NCBI GenBank assembly: GCA_963726085.1
Contig: CAVSAR010000002.1
Location: 124,001-188,000 of the forward strand
Length of the DNA stretch: 64,000 nucleotides
Origin: ZC4RG30 sp963726085
GTDB taxonomy: Bacteria; Pseudomonadota; Gammaproteobacteria; Steroidobacterales; Steroidobacteraceae
Direction of reading: 5' to 3'
Of the stretch, positions 49,871 to 58,970 are shown one piece after another. Both the position numbers and the translations under genes were made by a program. Position 1 is the first letter of the stretch. Each line of letters begins with the position of its first letter. The notes under the pieces were generated by a model that ran no database searches, had not been told where the DNA came from, and saw nothing but the letters and a program-made list of their open reading frames with translations.

Positions 49871-51208
49871 CTATATGGCCTTGTCGCGCGCTGCCCACTC
49901 CCGGTTGATGCCCAGCGCGATCAGCGTGCAGAGGACGCCCGAAAGAAGGTACAGGCCGACCGACCACAGGCCGAACCGGCTCGCGAGAAATAATGCGACA
50001 AGTGGTGCAAAGCCTGCACCGATGAACCAGGCGGAGTTCGCAACGATTGCGGCGCCAGTGTAGCGGTGCACCGAAGGGAAGCTGCTGTTGACCGCGCCGG
50101 ATGACTGGCCAAATGAAAGCCCTAGCAGCACGAAACCGCCGAACATGTAGACCGCCTCGCCCAGTTCCCCTGCGCCCAGCAATTGTGGTGCGAAACCGCT
50201 GTAGGCGCCGATCAGCACCGCCGAGACGCCCAGCACCGCACGCCTGCCTACTCGGTCCGCGATTAACCCCGATGCCATGATCGCGATCACGCAGACGACG
50301 GCCCCCACCGCCTCGAGGATAAGAAAGCGCACGGGCTCGCCACGGCTGTGCAGCTGCACCCACGACAGCGGGAAGACCGTGACGAGATGGAACAGCGCGA
50401 AGCTGGCGAGCGGCGCGAATGCCCCGAGCAGGATCGTGCGCCATTCGCTGAAGAGGGTCTGGAAGGGTGGCGAAGGCTGAAGTTCGCGTGACTCAAACGC
50501 CCGCTGGAACTCCGGCGTCGCAACGAGGCGAAGGCGGGCGAACAGCGCCACGACGTTGATCGCGAGCACGACGAAGAACGGGTAACGCCAGCCCCAACGC
50601 AGGAAGTCGTCGGGACTTAGTATCGCCAGGAAATAGGCGAACAGCGCGCTTGCCAGCACCAGTCCCAGCGGTGCGCCGATCTGCGGAACCATGGCATACC
50701 AGCCGCGTCTGCCTCTGGGGGCGTTGAGCGAAAGGAGCGACGGCAGGCCATCCCAGGCGCCGCCGAGGGCGATGCCCTGGCACAGCCGGAAGAAGCCGAG
50801 TAGCACGGCACTGAGTGCGCCGACCTGCGCGTGACCTGGCAGCAGCGAAATGGCCATGGTGGAGCCACCGAGCAGGAACAGCGCGATGGTCAGCTTGACG
50901 CCGCGGCCATGCCGGCGGTCGATCGCGGTAAACAGGAGGGTGCCGAGCGGGCGTCCGATAAATGCCAGGGAAAAGAGCGCGAACGAATAGAGCGTGCCTG
51001 TCAGCGGATCGACGTAGGGAAAAACAACCGCCGGGAAGACGAGCACTGAGGCGATCGCATAGACGAAGAAATCGAAGAACTCGCTCGTTCGTCCGATGAT
51101 CACGCCAATCGCGATCTCACCCGGCCGGACATTGTCATGGCGGGTGTTGACCAGACGGGCGTCGCGCTCGATGGCACTCGAGTTCGCAGGGGAGGCAGGG
51201 ACAGTCAT
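49871..51208 (-). CDS. MFS transporter (metabolite:H+ symporter type)
   Basis: This is a 445-residue permease with about 12 hydrophobic helices. SEFFDFFVYAIASVLVFP in helix 1 and the loop 2-3 motif GRPLGTLLFTAIDRRHGRG (Major Facilitator signature) place it near the alpha-ketoglutarate/proline/citrate MHS group. LADRVGRRAVLG-like sequence (GLIADRVGRRAVLG) is the second copy of the signature after the central loop. The transported compound is unknown. It is divergent from cyoA, with about 100 bp between the starts. Confidence 0.83.
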   Translation of the reverse strand: MTVPASPANSSAIERDARLVNTRHDNVRPGEIAIGVIIGRTSEFFDFFVYAIASVLVFPAVVFPYVDPLTGTLYSFALFSLAFIGRPLGTLLFTAIDRRHGRGVKLTIALFLLGGSTMAISLLPGHAQVGALSAVLLGFFRLCQGIALGGAWDGLPSLLSLNAPRGRRGWYAMVPQIGAPLGLVLASALFAYFLAILSPDDFLRWGWRYPFFVVLAINVVALFARLRLVATPEFQRAFESRELQPSPPFQTLFSEWRTILLGAFAPLASFALFHLVTVFPLSWVQLHSRGEPVRFLILEAVGAVVCVIAIMASGLIADRVGRRAVLGVSAVLIGAYSGFAPQLLGAGELGEAVYMFGGFVLLGLSFGQSSGAVNSSFPSVHRYTGAAIVANSAWFIGAGFAPLVALFLASRFGLWSVGLYLLSGVLCTLIALGINREWAARDKAI

Positions 51209-51311
51209 GCCGCAATTATCTCCAGCCGCACGTCGTTATCTCATGCACGCGTGGCCCGCGCAAGCGGGGAAGCCCTCTTGCCCGGGCAGCGCCGGCGGAG
51301 CATTGTACGAG

Positions 51312-52307
51312 ATGTCAAAAGACGACATCACCGTCCCACAGATAGCCGACATGCTGCAGCAGATCCTTTCCCAGACGAGGCGGCTGAAGGCCGCTGCGCA
51401 CGTGGCGCTGCCGGTCCTGCTGACGGCCTGCAGTCGCGCCGTGCTCGACCCGGCGGGAGATATCGCGCGCCAGCAGCGGAACATCATTGTCGTTTCCACC
51501 GGAGTGATGCTGCTGATCATCGTTCCGGTGCTGATCCTCATCGTGCTCTTCGCCTGGCGCTATCGCAGGGGCGGGCGCGGCACCTACGACCCGGGCTTCG
51601 ACCATTCGGCGGGGCTGGAGCTCGCGATCTGGTCCGCGCCGCTGCTGATCATCATCGCACTGGGTGCGTTGACCTGGTCCAGTACCCACCTGCTTGATCC
51701 CTTCCGGCCGCTGCCGGCGAAGGAGGGTGTGAAGCCGCTGGTGGTGCAGGTGGTCTCGCTCGACTGGAAATGGCTGTTCATCTATCCCGAAGAGGGCATC
51801 GCCACCGTGAACGAGCTTGCGTTGCCTGTCGATCGTCCCGTGCGCTTCGACATCACCTCGTCAAACATGATGAACACGTTCTATGCGCCCACCCTGGCAG
51901 GCATGATCTATGCGATGCCCGGCATGCGCAGCCAGCTCAACGCCGTGCTGCGCCGGCCAGGTGATTTCCAGGGATTCTCCGCCAACTACAGCGGCGCCGG
52001 CTTCTCCGACATGCGCTTCGCCCTGAAGGGCGTGGACGACGCTGGTTTCACGCGCTGGATCGGCGAGGCGCGCATGAGCGGCAACGAGCTGGCGCTGGCA
52101 GGTTATCGCGAGCTGCTGGTCCCGTCGGAGCGGGTGCCGGTGAAGCGCTTCGCCAGCGTCGATCCGGACCTGTACCGACGGATTCTCGAGCGTTGCGTCG
52201 AGCCCGGCACGGCCTGCACCGGCGAGCAGATGCGGCACGGTGGCGGGAACGTCGATGTGGCGTCCGCGCACTTCGCCCATGAAACGCGAGGAGAGCCCCG
52301 GCCGTGA
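51312..52307 (+). CDS. cyoA: Ubiquinol oxidase subunit II (CyoA)
   Basis: This is about 331 residues from ATG 51312 (ATG 51351 is an alternative). The lipobox LLTACS shows a lipidated N-terminus, and two membrane helices follow (VVSTGVMLLIIVPVLILIVL and LAIWSAPLLIIIALGALTW). The periplasmic cupredoxin domain has WKWLFIYPEEGIATVNELAL and FDITSSNMMNTFYAPTLAGM. The copper-A ligands of cytochrome c oxidases are absent, as expected for a quinol oxidase. CyoA is the quinol-oxidase core partner of CyoB. It overlaps cyoB by 4 nt (GTGA). Confidence 0.93.
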   Translation: MSKDDITVPQIADMLQQILSQTRRLKAAAHVALPVLLTACSRAVLDPAGDIARQQRNIIVVSTGVMLLIIVPVLILIVLFAWRYRRGGRGTYDPGFDHSAGLELAIWSAPLLIIIALGALTWSSTHLLDPFRPLPAKEGVKPLVVQVVSLDWKWLFIYPEEGIATVNELALPVDRPVRFDITSSNMMNTFYAPTLAGMIYAMPGMRSQLNAVLRRPGDFQGFSANYSGAGFSDMRFALKGVDDAGFTRWIGEARMSGNELALAGYRELLVPSERVPVKRFASVDPDLYRRILERCVEPGTACTGEQMRHGGGNVDVASAHFAHETRGEPRP

Positions 52308-54289
52308 TCGAATCTTCTGCCGCCCGGGCCGTTTTCGGTCGACTGACCTGGGAGTCGCTGACCTTCCTCCACGAGCCCATCCTGCTCTGGACCTTCGTCG
52401 TCGTTGCCCTGCTCGGCGCCGGCATCGTGGGCGTAGTCAGCTATTACCGCCTGTGGGGCTGGCTGTGGCGCGAATGGTTCACGACGGTCGATCACAAGAA
52501 GATCGGCATCATGTACATCATCCTCGGCATTGTCATGCTGCTGCGGGGTTTCTCTGATGCACTGATGATGCGGCTTCAGCAGGCGATGGCATTCGGCGCC
52601 AGCCAAGGCTACCTGAACGCGCACCACTACGACCAGATCTTCACGGCGCACGGCACGATAATGATCTTTTTCGTTGCCATCCCGCTGATCGTCGGCTTCG
52701 TCAACTTCGTGATGCCCCTGCAGATCGGTGCGCGCGATGTGGCGTTCCCGTTCCTCAACAGCCTGAGCTTCTGGCTCACCGTGGCCGGTGCGCTGCTGGT
52801 GATGGTTTCGCTATTCGTCGGGGAATTCAGCCGCGCCGGCTGGCTCAACTACGTGCCGGTGGCCAACATCCAGAACAGCCCGGACACAGGGCCGGACTAT
52901 TACCTGTGGGCATTGCAGATAGCAGGCGTGGGAACGACGCTGTCCGCGATCAACATGGTTACCACCATTATCAAGATGCGCGCGCCAGGCATGACGCTCA
53001 TGAAGATGCCGGTGTTTACCTGGACAGCGCTGTGCAGCAACGTGCTGGTCATCGCGATATTCCCGGTGCTGACCGGCGCCTTTGCGTTGCTGCTGCTGGA
53101 CCGGTACGCGGGGATGAACTTCTTTACCAACGACCTGGGCGGCAACCCGATGATGTACTGGAACCTCGTGTGGGTGTGGGGTCACCCCGAGGTCTACGTG
53201 CTCGTCCTGCCGGTGTTCGGCATCTACTCGGAGATCACCTCGACCTTCTGCGGCAAACGGTTGTTTGGATACTCCTCGATGGTCTATGCCACGGTAGTCA
53301 TCACTATCCTGTCGTACCTGGTGTGGCTGCACCACTTCTTCACGATGGGCTCCGGGGCGAACGTGAACAGTTTCTTTGGTATCGCCACCATGGTCATCGC
53401 CATTCCCACGGGCGCCAAGATTTTCAACTGGCTGTTCACGATGTACCGCGGCCGGATCCGCTTCGATGTACCGATGATGTGGGTGGTCGCCTTCATGATC
53501 ACCTTCGTGGTGGGCGGCATGACGGGCGTCCTGCTCGCCGTTCCGCCGGCGGATTTCGTGCTCCACAATTCGCTGTTCCTAGTCGCGCACTTCCACAACG
53601 TGATCATCGGCGGGGTGGTGTTCGGGCTGTTCGCGGGGATGTATTTCTGGTTCCCCAAGGCGTTCGGCTTCCGGCTCGATCCGTTCTGGGGCAAGGTGAG
53701 CTTCTGGGGCTGGGTAATCGGCTACTGGGTGGCCTGGACGCCGATCTACATCGTCGGTCTAATGGGCACCACACGCCGGGTGCGGCACTTCGACGATCCG
53801 GAATTGCGGATCTGGTTCGTCATTGCCGGCATCGGCGCCCTCATCATCCTCATCGGCATCCTCGCCTTCGTCATCCAGATCGCTGTTAGCATCCGCAACC
53901 GCAAAGCGCTGCGCGATACGACAGGGGATCCGTGGGACGGGCGCACACTGGAATGGTCGACCGCCTCGCCCCCGCCGGCATACAACTTCGCCTTCACCCC
54001 AGTCGTCCACGACGTGGACGCCTGGTACGAGATGAAGCTGCGCGGCGCGCAGCAACCGGCAACCGGATACCGCCCGATCCACATGCCGCGCAATACCGGC
54101 GCCGGTGTCATCCTCTCGGCGCTGGCACTGGTGCTGGGATTCGCGATGGTCTGGTACATGTGGTGGCTGGCTGCACTGGCACTGGCCGGGCTCCTGGTGG
54201 TCGCGATCGCGCATACCTTCAACTACGAGCGTGACTACTTCATCGCCCCCGAAGAGGTTGCGCGTACCGAGCGCGCGGCGGGAGCGTGA
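52304..54289 (+). CDS. cyoB: Ubiquinol oxidase subunit I (CyoB)
   Basis: This is a 661-residue haem-copper oxidase with about 15 helices. The CuB ligand and cross-linked Tyr are in WGHPEVYVLVLPVFGIYSE, the His pair in WLHHFFTMGSG, and the haem ligands in LVAHFHNVIIGG. The low-spin haem His is in IFTAHGTIMIFF. It reduces oxygen to water, oxidising ubiquinol and pumping protons. DYYLWALQIAGVGTTLSAIN matches the cyo family. GTG 52304 overlaps cyoA. It is the catalytic subunit. Confidence 0.96.
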   Translation: MIESSAARAVFGRLTWESLTFLHEPILLWTFVVVALLGAGIVGVVSYYRLWGWLWREWFTTVDHKKIGIMYIILGIVMLLRGFSDALMMRLQQAMAFGASQGYLNAHHYDQIFTAHGTIMIFFVAIPLIVGFVNFVMPLQIGARDVAFPFLNSLSFWLTVAGALLVMVSLFVGEFSRAGWLNYVPVANIQNSPDTGPDYYLWALQIAGVGTTLSAINMVTTIIKMRAPGMTLMKMPVFTWTALCSNVLVIAIFPVLTGAFALLLLDRYAGMNFFTNDLGGNPMMYWNLVWVWGHPEVYVLVLPVFGIYSEITSTFCGKRLFGYSSMVYATVVITILSYLVWLHHFFTMGSGANVNSFFGIATMVIAIPTGAKIFNWLFTMYRGRIRFDVPMMWVVAFMITFVVGGMTGVLLAVPPADFVLHNSLFLVAHFHNVIIGGVVFGLFAGMYFWFPKAFGFRLDPFWGKVSFWGWVIGYWVAWTPIYIVGLMGTTRRVRHFDDPELRIWFVIAGIGALIILIGILAFVIQIAVSIRNRKALRDTTGDPWDGRTLEWSTASPPPAYNFAFTPVVHDVDAWYEMKLRGAQQPATGYRPIHMPRNTGAGVILSALALVLGFAMVWYMWWLAALALAGLLVVAIAHTFNYERDYFIAPEEVARTERAAGA

Positions 54290-54291
54290 CG

Positions 54292-54924
54292 ATGACCGCT
54301 AGTAATCACGCAGAGGGCGTCGCGACCGGCCCGGTGTTCTACCAGGTTGAGGGTGAAGGGCACGGTCACGCGGGCGGTGGCACACTTCTGGGCTTCTGGA
54401 TCTACCTGATGAGCGATGCGCTGATCTTCGCGACGCTGTTCGCGACCTTCGGCGTCCTGAGCAGGAATTTCGCCGGCGGGCCAGGCCCCCACGAGCTGTT
54501 CGACCTGGGCATCGTGGCGGTGAATACGGCGATCCTGCTCGTCTCGGCGCTGACCTGCGGCCTGTCGATGATCGCCCTGCAGGGCGGCAAGGTCCGCGCG
54601 GTGCAGCTGTGGCTGGTGGTGACCGCGTTGCTCGGCATCTCCTTCGTCGGTATTGAGCTTTACGAGTTTTCCCACCTGATTGCCGACGGCGCGACGCCGC
54701 GGCGCAGTGCGTATTTGTCGGCCTTTTTCACCCTCGTCGGCACGCACGGGCTGCATGTCACCTTCGGTGTGCTGTGGATCACGGTGATGCTGCTGCAACT
54801 AGGGCAGCGTGGCCTGCATGCGGACAATCGCCGGCGGCTGCTGTGCCTCAGCATGTTCTGGCACTTCCTCGACGTGATCTGGATCGGCGTGTTCACGTTC
54901 GTCTACCTGCTCGGGGCGCTGTGA
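54292..54924 (+). CDS. cyoC: Ubiquinol oxidase subunit III (CyoC)
   Basis: This is about 210 residues with five membrane helices. LLGFWIYLMSDALIFATLFA and FTLVGTHGLHVTFGVLWITV, then CLSMFWHFLDVIWIGVFTFV, are the family landmarks (the last holds the conserved WHFLD). CyoC stabilises the oxidase complex and does not bind cofactors. ATG 54292 is preferred over GTG 54286, which overlaps the cyoB stop. Its TGA shares a base with the cyoD ATG (TGATG). Confidence 0.93.
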   Translation: MTASNHAEGVATGPVFYQVEGEGHGHAGGGTLLGFWIYLMSDALIFATLFATFGVLSRNFAGGPGPHELFDLGIVAVNTAILLVSALTCGLSMIALQGGKVRAVQLWLVVTALLGISFVGIELYEFSHLIADGATPRRSAYLSAFFTLVGTHGLHVTFGVLWITVMLLQLGQRGLHADNRRRLLCLSMFWHFLDVIWIGVFTFVYLLGAL

Positions 54925-55289
54925 TGACCGACCAAGTGCATGAGGATTCCCAGGACGCCGCGCACTTCACCCTGCGGACCTACCTGACCGGTTTCCTCGT
55001 GGCGGCCGTGCTTACCGTGGCTGCGTTCTGGACCGTGATAACGCGGCCGTTCTCCGCCAGGGCGGCCGCCGTGCTGGTGGTGACGCTCGCCATCGCGCAG
55101 ATCCTAGTGCAGACCCGTGCTTTCCTGCACGTGAATGCGCGCGCCCAGGGGGGATGGATCCTGGTCGCCTACGTGTTCACGGCAGTCCTGCTGCTGATCG
55201 CCATCGGTGGCTCGTTGTGGATCATGTATCACCTGAACTCGAACATGATGCCCGGCATGATGAGTGATCCGATGAGCCAGGCGCCGTGA
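54924..55289 (+). CDS. cyoD: Ubiquinol oxidase subunit IV (CyoD)
   Basis: This is a 121-residue small subunit with three membrane helices (TYLTGFLVAAVLTVAAFWTV, AAAVLVVTLAIAQILVQTRA and ILVAYVFTAVLLLIAIGGSL). TRAFLHVNARAQGGW is the conserved loop. The Met-rich C-terminus (MMPGMMSDPMSQ) is unusual and may be a metal-linked tail. ATG 54924 overlaps cyoC by one base, and the stop overlaps the SURF1 start. Confidence 0.9.
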   Translation: MTDQVHEDSQDAAHFTLRTYLTGFLVAAVLTVAAFWTVITRPFSARAAAVLVVTLAIAQILVQTRAFLHVNARAQGGWILVAYVFTAVLLLIAIGGSLWIMYHLNSNMMPGMMSDPMSQAP

Positions 55290-56002
55290 ATCCCGGCAGG
55301 GGCAAGCGGCTTGGGCTGCTTGCGCTTTGCCTGACCGGGACGCTGCTGTTCACCGGCCTTGGCATCTGGCAAGTCCAGCGCCTCGGCTGGAAGCGCGACC
55401 TGATCTCCCGGGTCGATGCACGAATCCACGCAGCGCCGGTGGCCGCGCCGGCGCGGCGCGACTGGGCAACGCTCGATGTCCGCGCGGCCGAATACCTGCG
55501 CGTGCAAGTGCGCGGCGAGTTCCTCCACGATCGCGAAACGCTGGTTGATGCACTGACCGAACAAGGCCCCGGCGCGTGGGTGTTGACGCCGCTGCGGACC
55601 GCCGACGGCGTTGTCCTCGTCAATCGCGGATTCGTCCCGCCTGCACTGCGGGACGCAGGCGCCAGGGCTGCCGGCCAGGTGCCAGGCGAAGTGACAATCA
55701 CCGGGCTGCTGCGCCTGCCTGAACCCGGTGGCCGCATCCTGCGTCCGAACAAACCGGCGGCGGACCGCTGGTTCTCGCGGGATGTCGCGTCGATCGCCCG
55801 GGCTCGCGGGCTGGACCAGGTGGCGCCGTTCTTCATTGACGCCGACGCCGCTGCCAATCCTGGCGGTGCGCCCCTGGGAGGACTGACCGTCGTCCGGTTC
55901 CGCAATGCCCATCTGGCCTACTCGGCAACATGGTTCGCGCTCGCCGCGCTGTGCATCTTCGGTCTGGTCGTACTGCGGACTGGCCGCGAGGCTCCCGAGT
56001 AA
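55286..56002 (+). CDS. SURF1-family oxidase assembly protein
   Basis: This is a 238-residue protein with one N-terminal and one C-terminal membrane helix (LGLLALCLTGTLLFTGLGIW and SATWFALAALCIFGLVVLRT). Between them is the SURF1 domain, with GIWQVQRLGWKRDLISRVDA and LVNRGFVPPALRD. SURF1 helps insert haem into oxidase subunit I. GTG 55286 overlaps the cyoD stop by 4 nt. There is no cyoE (haem O synthase) in the operon. Confidence 0.9.
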   Translation: MNPGRGKRLGLLALCLTGTLLFTGLGIWQVQRLGWKRDLISRVDARIHAAPVAAPARRDWATLDVRAAEYLRVQVRGEFLHDRETLVDALTEQGPGAWVLTPLRTADGVVLVNRGFVPPALRDAGARAAGQVPGEVTITGLLRLPEPGGRILRPNKPAADRWFSRDVASIARARGLDQVAPFFIDADAAANPGGAPLGGLTVVRFRNAHLAYSATWFALAALCIFGLVVLRTGREAPE

Positions 56003-56275
56003 GGGCTTTGCGACCCAAAACGAGCAACCCCAAAGCAAACAAACCCGTCAGTTCCTTGGTCCAGACACCGCCGCTGCCACCGCTACCCGTCGGCGGCGCA
56101 TGGATCGGCGTATCCCGGCGGGAGTGAGGCTGGCCGCGGAATCCGGGGTTGGGTCAAGAACAATGACGTTCTGGATCAGCAGCGGGTTGTTGTCATTCGG
56201 TGGAGTACCGTCAGCGGAGGTGAAATCGCGCAATGGAGTAGATGTAAAGGCCGTGCCCATATTGAAGCGACCGAC
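55999..56275 (-). pseudogene. Degenerate 3' end of a GlyGly-CTERM cyclophilin
   Basis: Read leftward this matches the last 90 or so residues of the gene at 48683-49516: TPLRDFTSADGTPPNDNNPL and LIQNVIVLDPTPDSAASL, then, after a frame change, FALGLLVLGRKALTRE. The cyclophilin core is missing. It starts at the stop codon of the SURF1 gene. It is the right-hand counterpart of the duplicated gene tail at 49706-49858. The 100 bp up to the next gene hold nothing else recognised. Confidence 0.85.
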
Positions 56276-56376
56276 CGCAGCAACGGCCTGCCTGCGGGTA
56301 ATGCGAACCGCTGACCGTCCTCGCAGGCCGCCCCGGCGTCGAGTACCATTGCCTAACTATCAGGGGAAGACGATTC

Positions 56377-57210
56377 ATGAACCGTTTCGCAATCGCTGCT
56401 GCCCTCGCAGGGCTGGTTTCCACTGCCCAGGCGGCGACCTGCACGCGCGCCGGCCTGACCGGCGTGATCGACAATTACTTCAAGGTGGTCGAAACGCACA
56501 ACATGTCCTCGATGGCAACTACGGCGAATCTGCGCATCACCGAAAACGGTCAGGACATGCTGCCGGGTGAAGGGCTGCTGAAGAGCGGTGGCAAGACCCT
56601 GTTGCGGCGCGATGTCATCGATACGGAACGCTGTGCTGCGGTGAGCGAGGCAGTGACGGAGGAATCCGTCGACGGAGCGCCTACGCAGGCCGTGATGGCG
56701 GTGCGTCTGAAGGTGGAGGGTAAGAAGGTCAGCGAGATCGAAACCCTGGTCACGCGCGAAAAAGAACAGAAGACTTTCTACAATCCCAAGGCGCTGCTGG
56801 CGACGGCTGATCAGGACTGGAAAACCCCATTGCCTGCTTCCGCGCGCAAATCCCGTGCATACATGAACGACGTGGCCAACAAGTACTTCAGCGCGTTCAC
56901 CAAGGACAAGGTGGAAGACGGTCCCTACGCCGAGGTGTGCCATCGCTGGGAAGGCGGCCTGCAGACGACGGCAAAGACCGCCAAGTGCTCGCCGCAGGGC
57001 ACCGGCCTCGTCATCAACCACACGCATCGCCGTTTTCCGGTGACGGACCTTGAGCTGGGCATCACGGCAGGCTTCATGAACTTCGGCGGCGGATTGCCGG
57101 ATGTGCACATCTTCAAGTTCAATGAAAAGGGTGAGGTTTACCTGATCAATGCGGTGTTTGGCGGTCGCCTGCAGGGGGATCGCGAGGTGTGGGCGGACGA
57201 GGGCAAGTAA
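56377..57210 (+). CDS. Secreted protein of unknown function (277 aa)
   Basis: A signal peptide (MNRFAIAAALAGLVSTAQA) precedes a body that I do not assign to a family. It has a SnoaL-like opening (GVIDNYFKVVETHNMSSMAT) and paired cysteines (ATCTRAG, TERCAAV, EVCHRWEGG, AKCSPQG), which suggests disulfides in the periplasm. A second similar half (VANKYFSAFTKDKVEDGPYA) suggests an internal duplication. ATG 56377 has a GGGGAAGA ribosome-binding site 7 nt upstream. Confidence 0.65.
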   Translation: MNRFAIAAALAGLVSTAQAATCTRAGLTGVIDNYFKVVETHNMSSMATTANLRITENGQDMLPGEGLLKSGGKTLLRRDVIDTERCAAVSEAVTEESVDGAPTQAVMAVRLKVEGKKVSEIETLVTREKEQKTFYNPKALLATADQDWKTPLPASARKSRAYMNDVANKYFSAFTKDKVEDGPYAEVCHRWEGGLQTTAKTAKCSPQGTGLVINHTHRRFPVTDLELGITAGFMNFGGGLPDVHIFKFNEKGEVYLINAVFGGRLQGDREVWADEGK

Positions 57211-57256
57211 GACCAGGCGCAATCATTCCTCAGAACAAGGAAATCGGCTACCGCCC

Positions 57257-58114
57257 ATGGTTGTGAGAATCGTCTCCGCGGCTTCTCTGGCCATGACCCT
57301 GGCCGTTACATTCGGCACCGCTTTCGCGCAGCTACCCGGGATCGCACCTACCCAACTTGAGCAGGGCCCCAAGCCCAATCCTGCCGCGCCGATGTACCGG
57401 CAGACGGGCGAACAATACCGCGTCTACGAGTTTCCCGGCACCGGCGAACCGATTCCGTACCGTTTGTTCGTGCCCGAGACCTGGACACCCGATCAGAAGC
57501 TGCCCGTATTGATCACCCTGCGCGCAGGCAACAGCATCAACAACAACCACCGCGGCGGCAACGAGCTGGTGAATGTAGCGCGCGAGCGCGGCTACATCGT
57601 GATCTCGCCCTTAGGATATCGTGGCTATGCGCAACCCTATTACGGCAGCCCCTATCCGGTCGATCGGGAAGGCGGTCCGTCTGTGCCGGCCGACGGCTGG
57701 ACCGCGCAGGACGATCAGCGCGCGCAGCTCGACGTGCTGTATGTGTTGAATCTGGTGGCCGCGGAATACAATGCCGATACGTCGCGCGTATACCTGCATG
57801 GGCAGAATCCGTCAGGTTCCGCGGCGTTTCATCTTGCCGCGCAATTCCCGGGTCTGTTCAGGGCCATCGTCGTCAGCGCCGGGCCCATCATCAGTGCGAA
57901 CTACCCATTCGAAAAACTCAAGGGCAAGGTGGCGGTGTTGATGCTATCCGGCGAAAAGGACGCGAAATACACCGCCGCGGCATCCGAGCGCATGACGCGG
58001 GAACTACAGCAGCATGGCGTTGAAGCCCAGTTCCACCTGGTGCCAGACGGCGAGCATCTCAACGCCTACCTGCTTTACGCACCCAAGCTGTTCGATTTTC
58101 TTGACAAGCATTGA
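57257..58114 (+). CDS. Secreted alpha/beta-hydrolase (esterase-like) with an altered nucleophile elbow
   Basis: This 285-residue protein starts at ATG 57257 with a signal peptide (LAMTLAVTFGTAFAQ). The fold includes TWTPDQKLPVLITLRAGNS, the elbow YLHGQNPSGSAAFHLAAQFP, the acid region VLMLSGEKDAKYTA and the His loop HLVPDGEHLNAYL. The elbow does not follow Gly-X-Ser-X-Gly; a Ser is present in N-P-S-G-S but its geometry is unclear. Resembles polyhydroxybutyrate or feruloyl esterase-like LpqC proteins. Substrate unknown. Confidence 0.75.
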   Translation: MVVRIVSAASLAMTLAVTFGTAFAQLPGIAPTQLEQGPKPNPAAPMYRQTGEQYRVYEFPGTGEPIPYRLFVPETWTPDQKLPVLITLRAGNSINNNHRGGNELVNVARERGYIVISPLGYRGYAQPYYGSPYPVDREGGPSVPADGWTAQDDQRAQLDVLYVLNLVAAEYNADTSRVYLHGQNPSGSAAFHLAAQFPGLFRAIVVSAGPIISANYPFEKLKGKVAVLMLSGEKDAKYTAAASERMTRELQQHGVEAQFHLVPDGEHLNAYLLYAPKLFDFLDKH

Positions 58115-58147
58115 GTACGTGCAAGGGGCGGGCGCTCTTGGATCCTG

Positions 58148-58642
58148 CTATGCCAAGGTCTTCCCCGTCTCCAGCAGACTCTTCAGGTCGCTCAGTATCC
58201 AGTTCCAGCCGCCACCACCGCGCGTATCGAACCTACGGGTCGTGGCCGCGCCCATGCTCGGCTGTCCGGTGACGTCGTGGGTGACCGTGAGGCGGCAAAA
58301 CCCCTTGCCCGTATCCTCGATCTCGAAGGTGATGCGTGAGAAGCCTTCCTTGCGCTGCTGGTCCTCGAACAGGAAGCGATAAGTCTGGACCAGCCTGGTC
58401 GGTGGCTGGCATTCAATCACTTCCCCGTCGATGATGGTTTCTGGCAGGCCGAACCTGCGCATGCCTTCGTTCGCCTTGACGCGGAATTGGCCGCCGGGTC
58501 GCATGTCATATTCATAGATCCCGCGATACCCATAGCGCTCGCTCCACTCGGGAGCAGTGATCGCATCCCAGATCGCCGCGGCCGGGGCCTTGATGTAGAT
58601 CTCGTGGATATTGATCACGCTCTTTTCTTTGCTGCCGTCCAT
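58148..58642 (-). CDS. SRPBCC/AHSA1-domain protein
   Basis: This is a 164-residue START-like (AHSA1) protein. YIKAPAAAIWDAITAPEWSE, YEYDMRPGGQFRVKANEGM and DGEVIECQPPTRLVQTYRF are its landmarks. It is a ligand-binding domain of unknown cargo. The gene overlaps the ArsR-type regulator by 28 bp, the usual regulator-plus-SRPBCC arrangement. It is therefore probably under the same operator. Confidence 0.85.
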   Translation of the reverse strand: MDGSKEKSVINIHEIYIKAPAAAIWDAITAPEWSERYGYRGIYEYDMRPGGQFRVKANEGMRRFGLPETIIDGEVIECQPPTRLVQTYRFLFEDQQRKEGFSRITFEIEDTGKGFCRLTVTHDVTGQPSMGAATTRRFDTRGGGGWNWILSDLKSLLETGKTLA

Positions 58643-58959
58643 TTGCTGCTCTCCAGTGAAGTCTTTAGGTCCGCAAGCACGGATACTTCGCGTTCGCGGT
58701 ATTTGTCGATCCAGCGGTCGTGAATAAGGCGGATTGGTACGGCGTTGAGATAGTGCAACTTCTCCCGCCCCTGCCGCCGCGTGATGACGAGGCCGGCCTT
58801 TTCGAGCACCTTCAGGTGCTTCATTACCCCGAAGCGGGACATGGTCAGCCGTGCTTCGAGTTCTCCGAGCGTCTGTCCGTCCTGCTTGAACAGCAAGTCG
58901 AGCAGGAAGCGCCGGGAGGAGTCGCCCAGTGCCTTGAAAATGGGGTCCTCGTCATCCAT
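58615..58959 (-). CDS. ArsR-family winged-helix regulator
   Basis: This is a 114-residue winged helix protein: DSSRRFLLDLLFKQDGQTLG, then ELEARLTMSRFGVMKHLKVL (recognition helix) and GLVITRRQGREKLHYLNAVP (wing). It lacks the Cys metal site of true arsenic sensors, so it likely responds to another signal. A perfect inverted repeat 12 bp before its ATG is the probable operator. It likely represses itself and the SRPBCC gene. Confidence 0.88.
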   Translation of the reverse strand: MDDEDPIFKALGDSSRRFLLDLLFKQDGQTLGELEARLTMSRFGVMKHLKVLEKAGLVITRRQGREKLHYLNAVPIRLIHDRWIDKYREREVSVLADLKTSLESSKWTAAKKRA

Positions 58960-58970
58960 GGCGGGACTAT

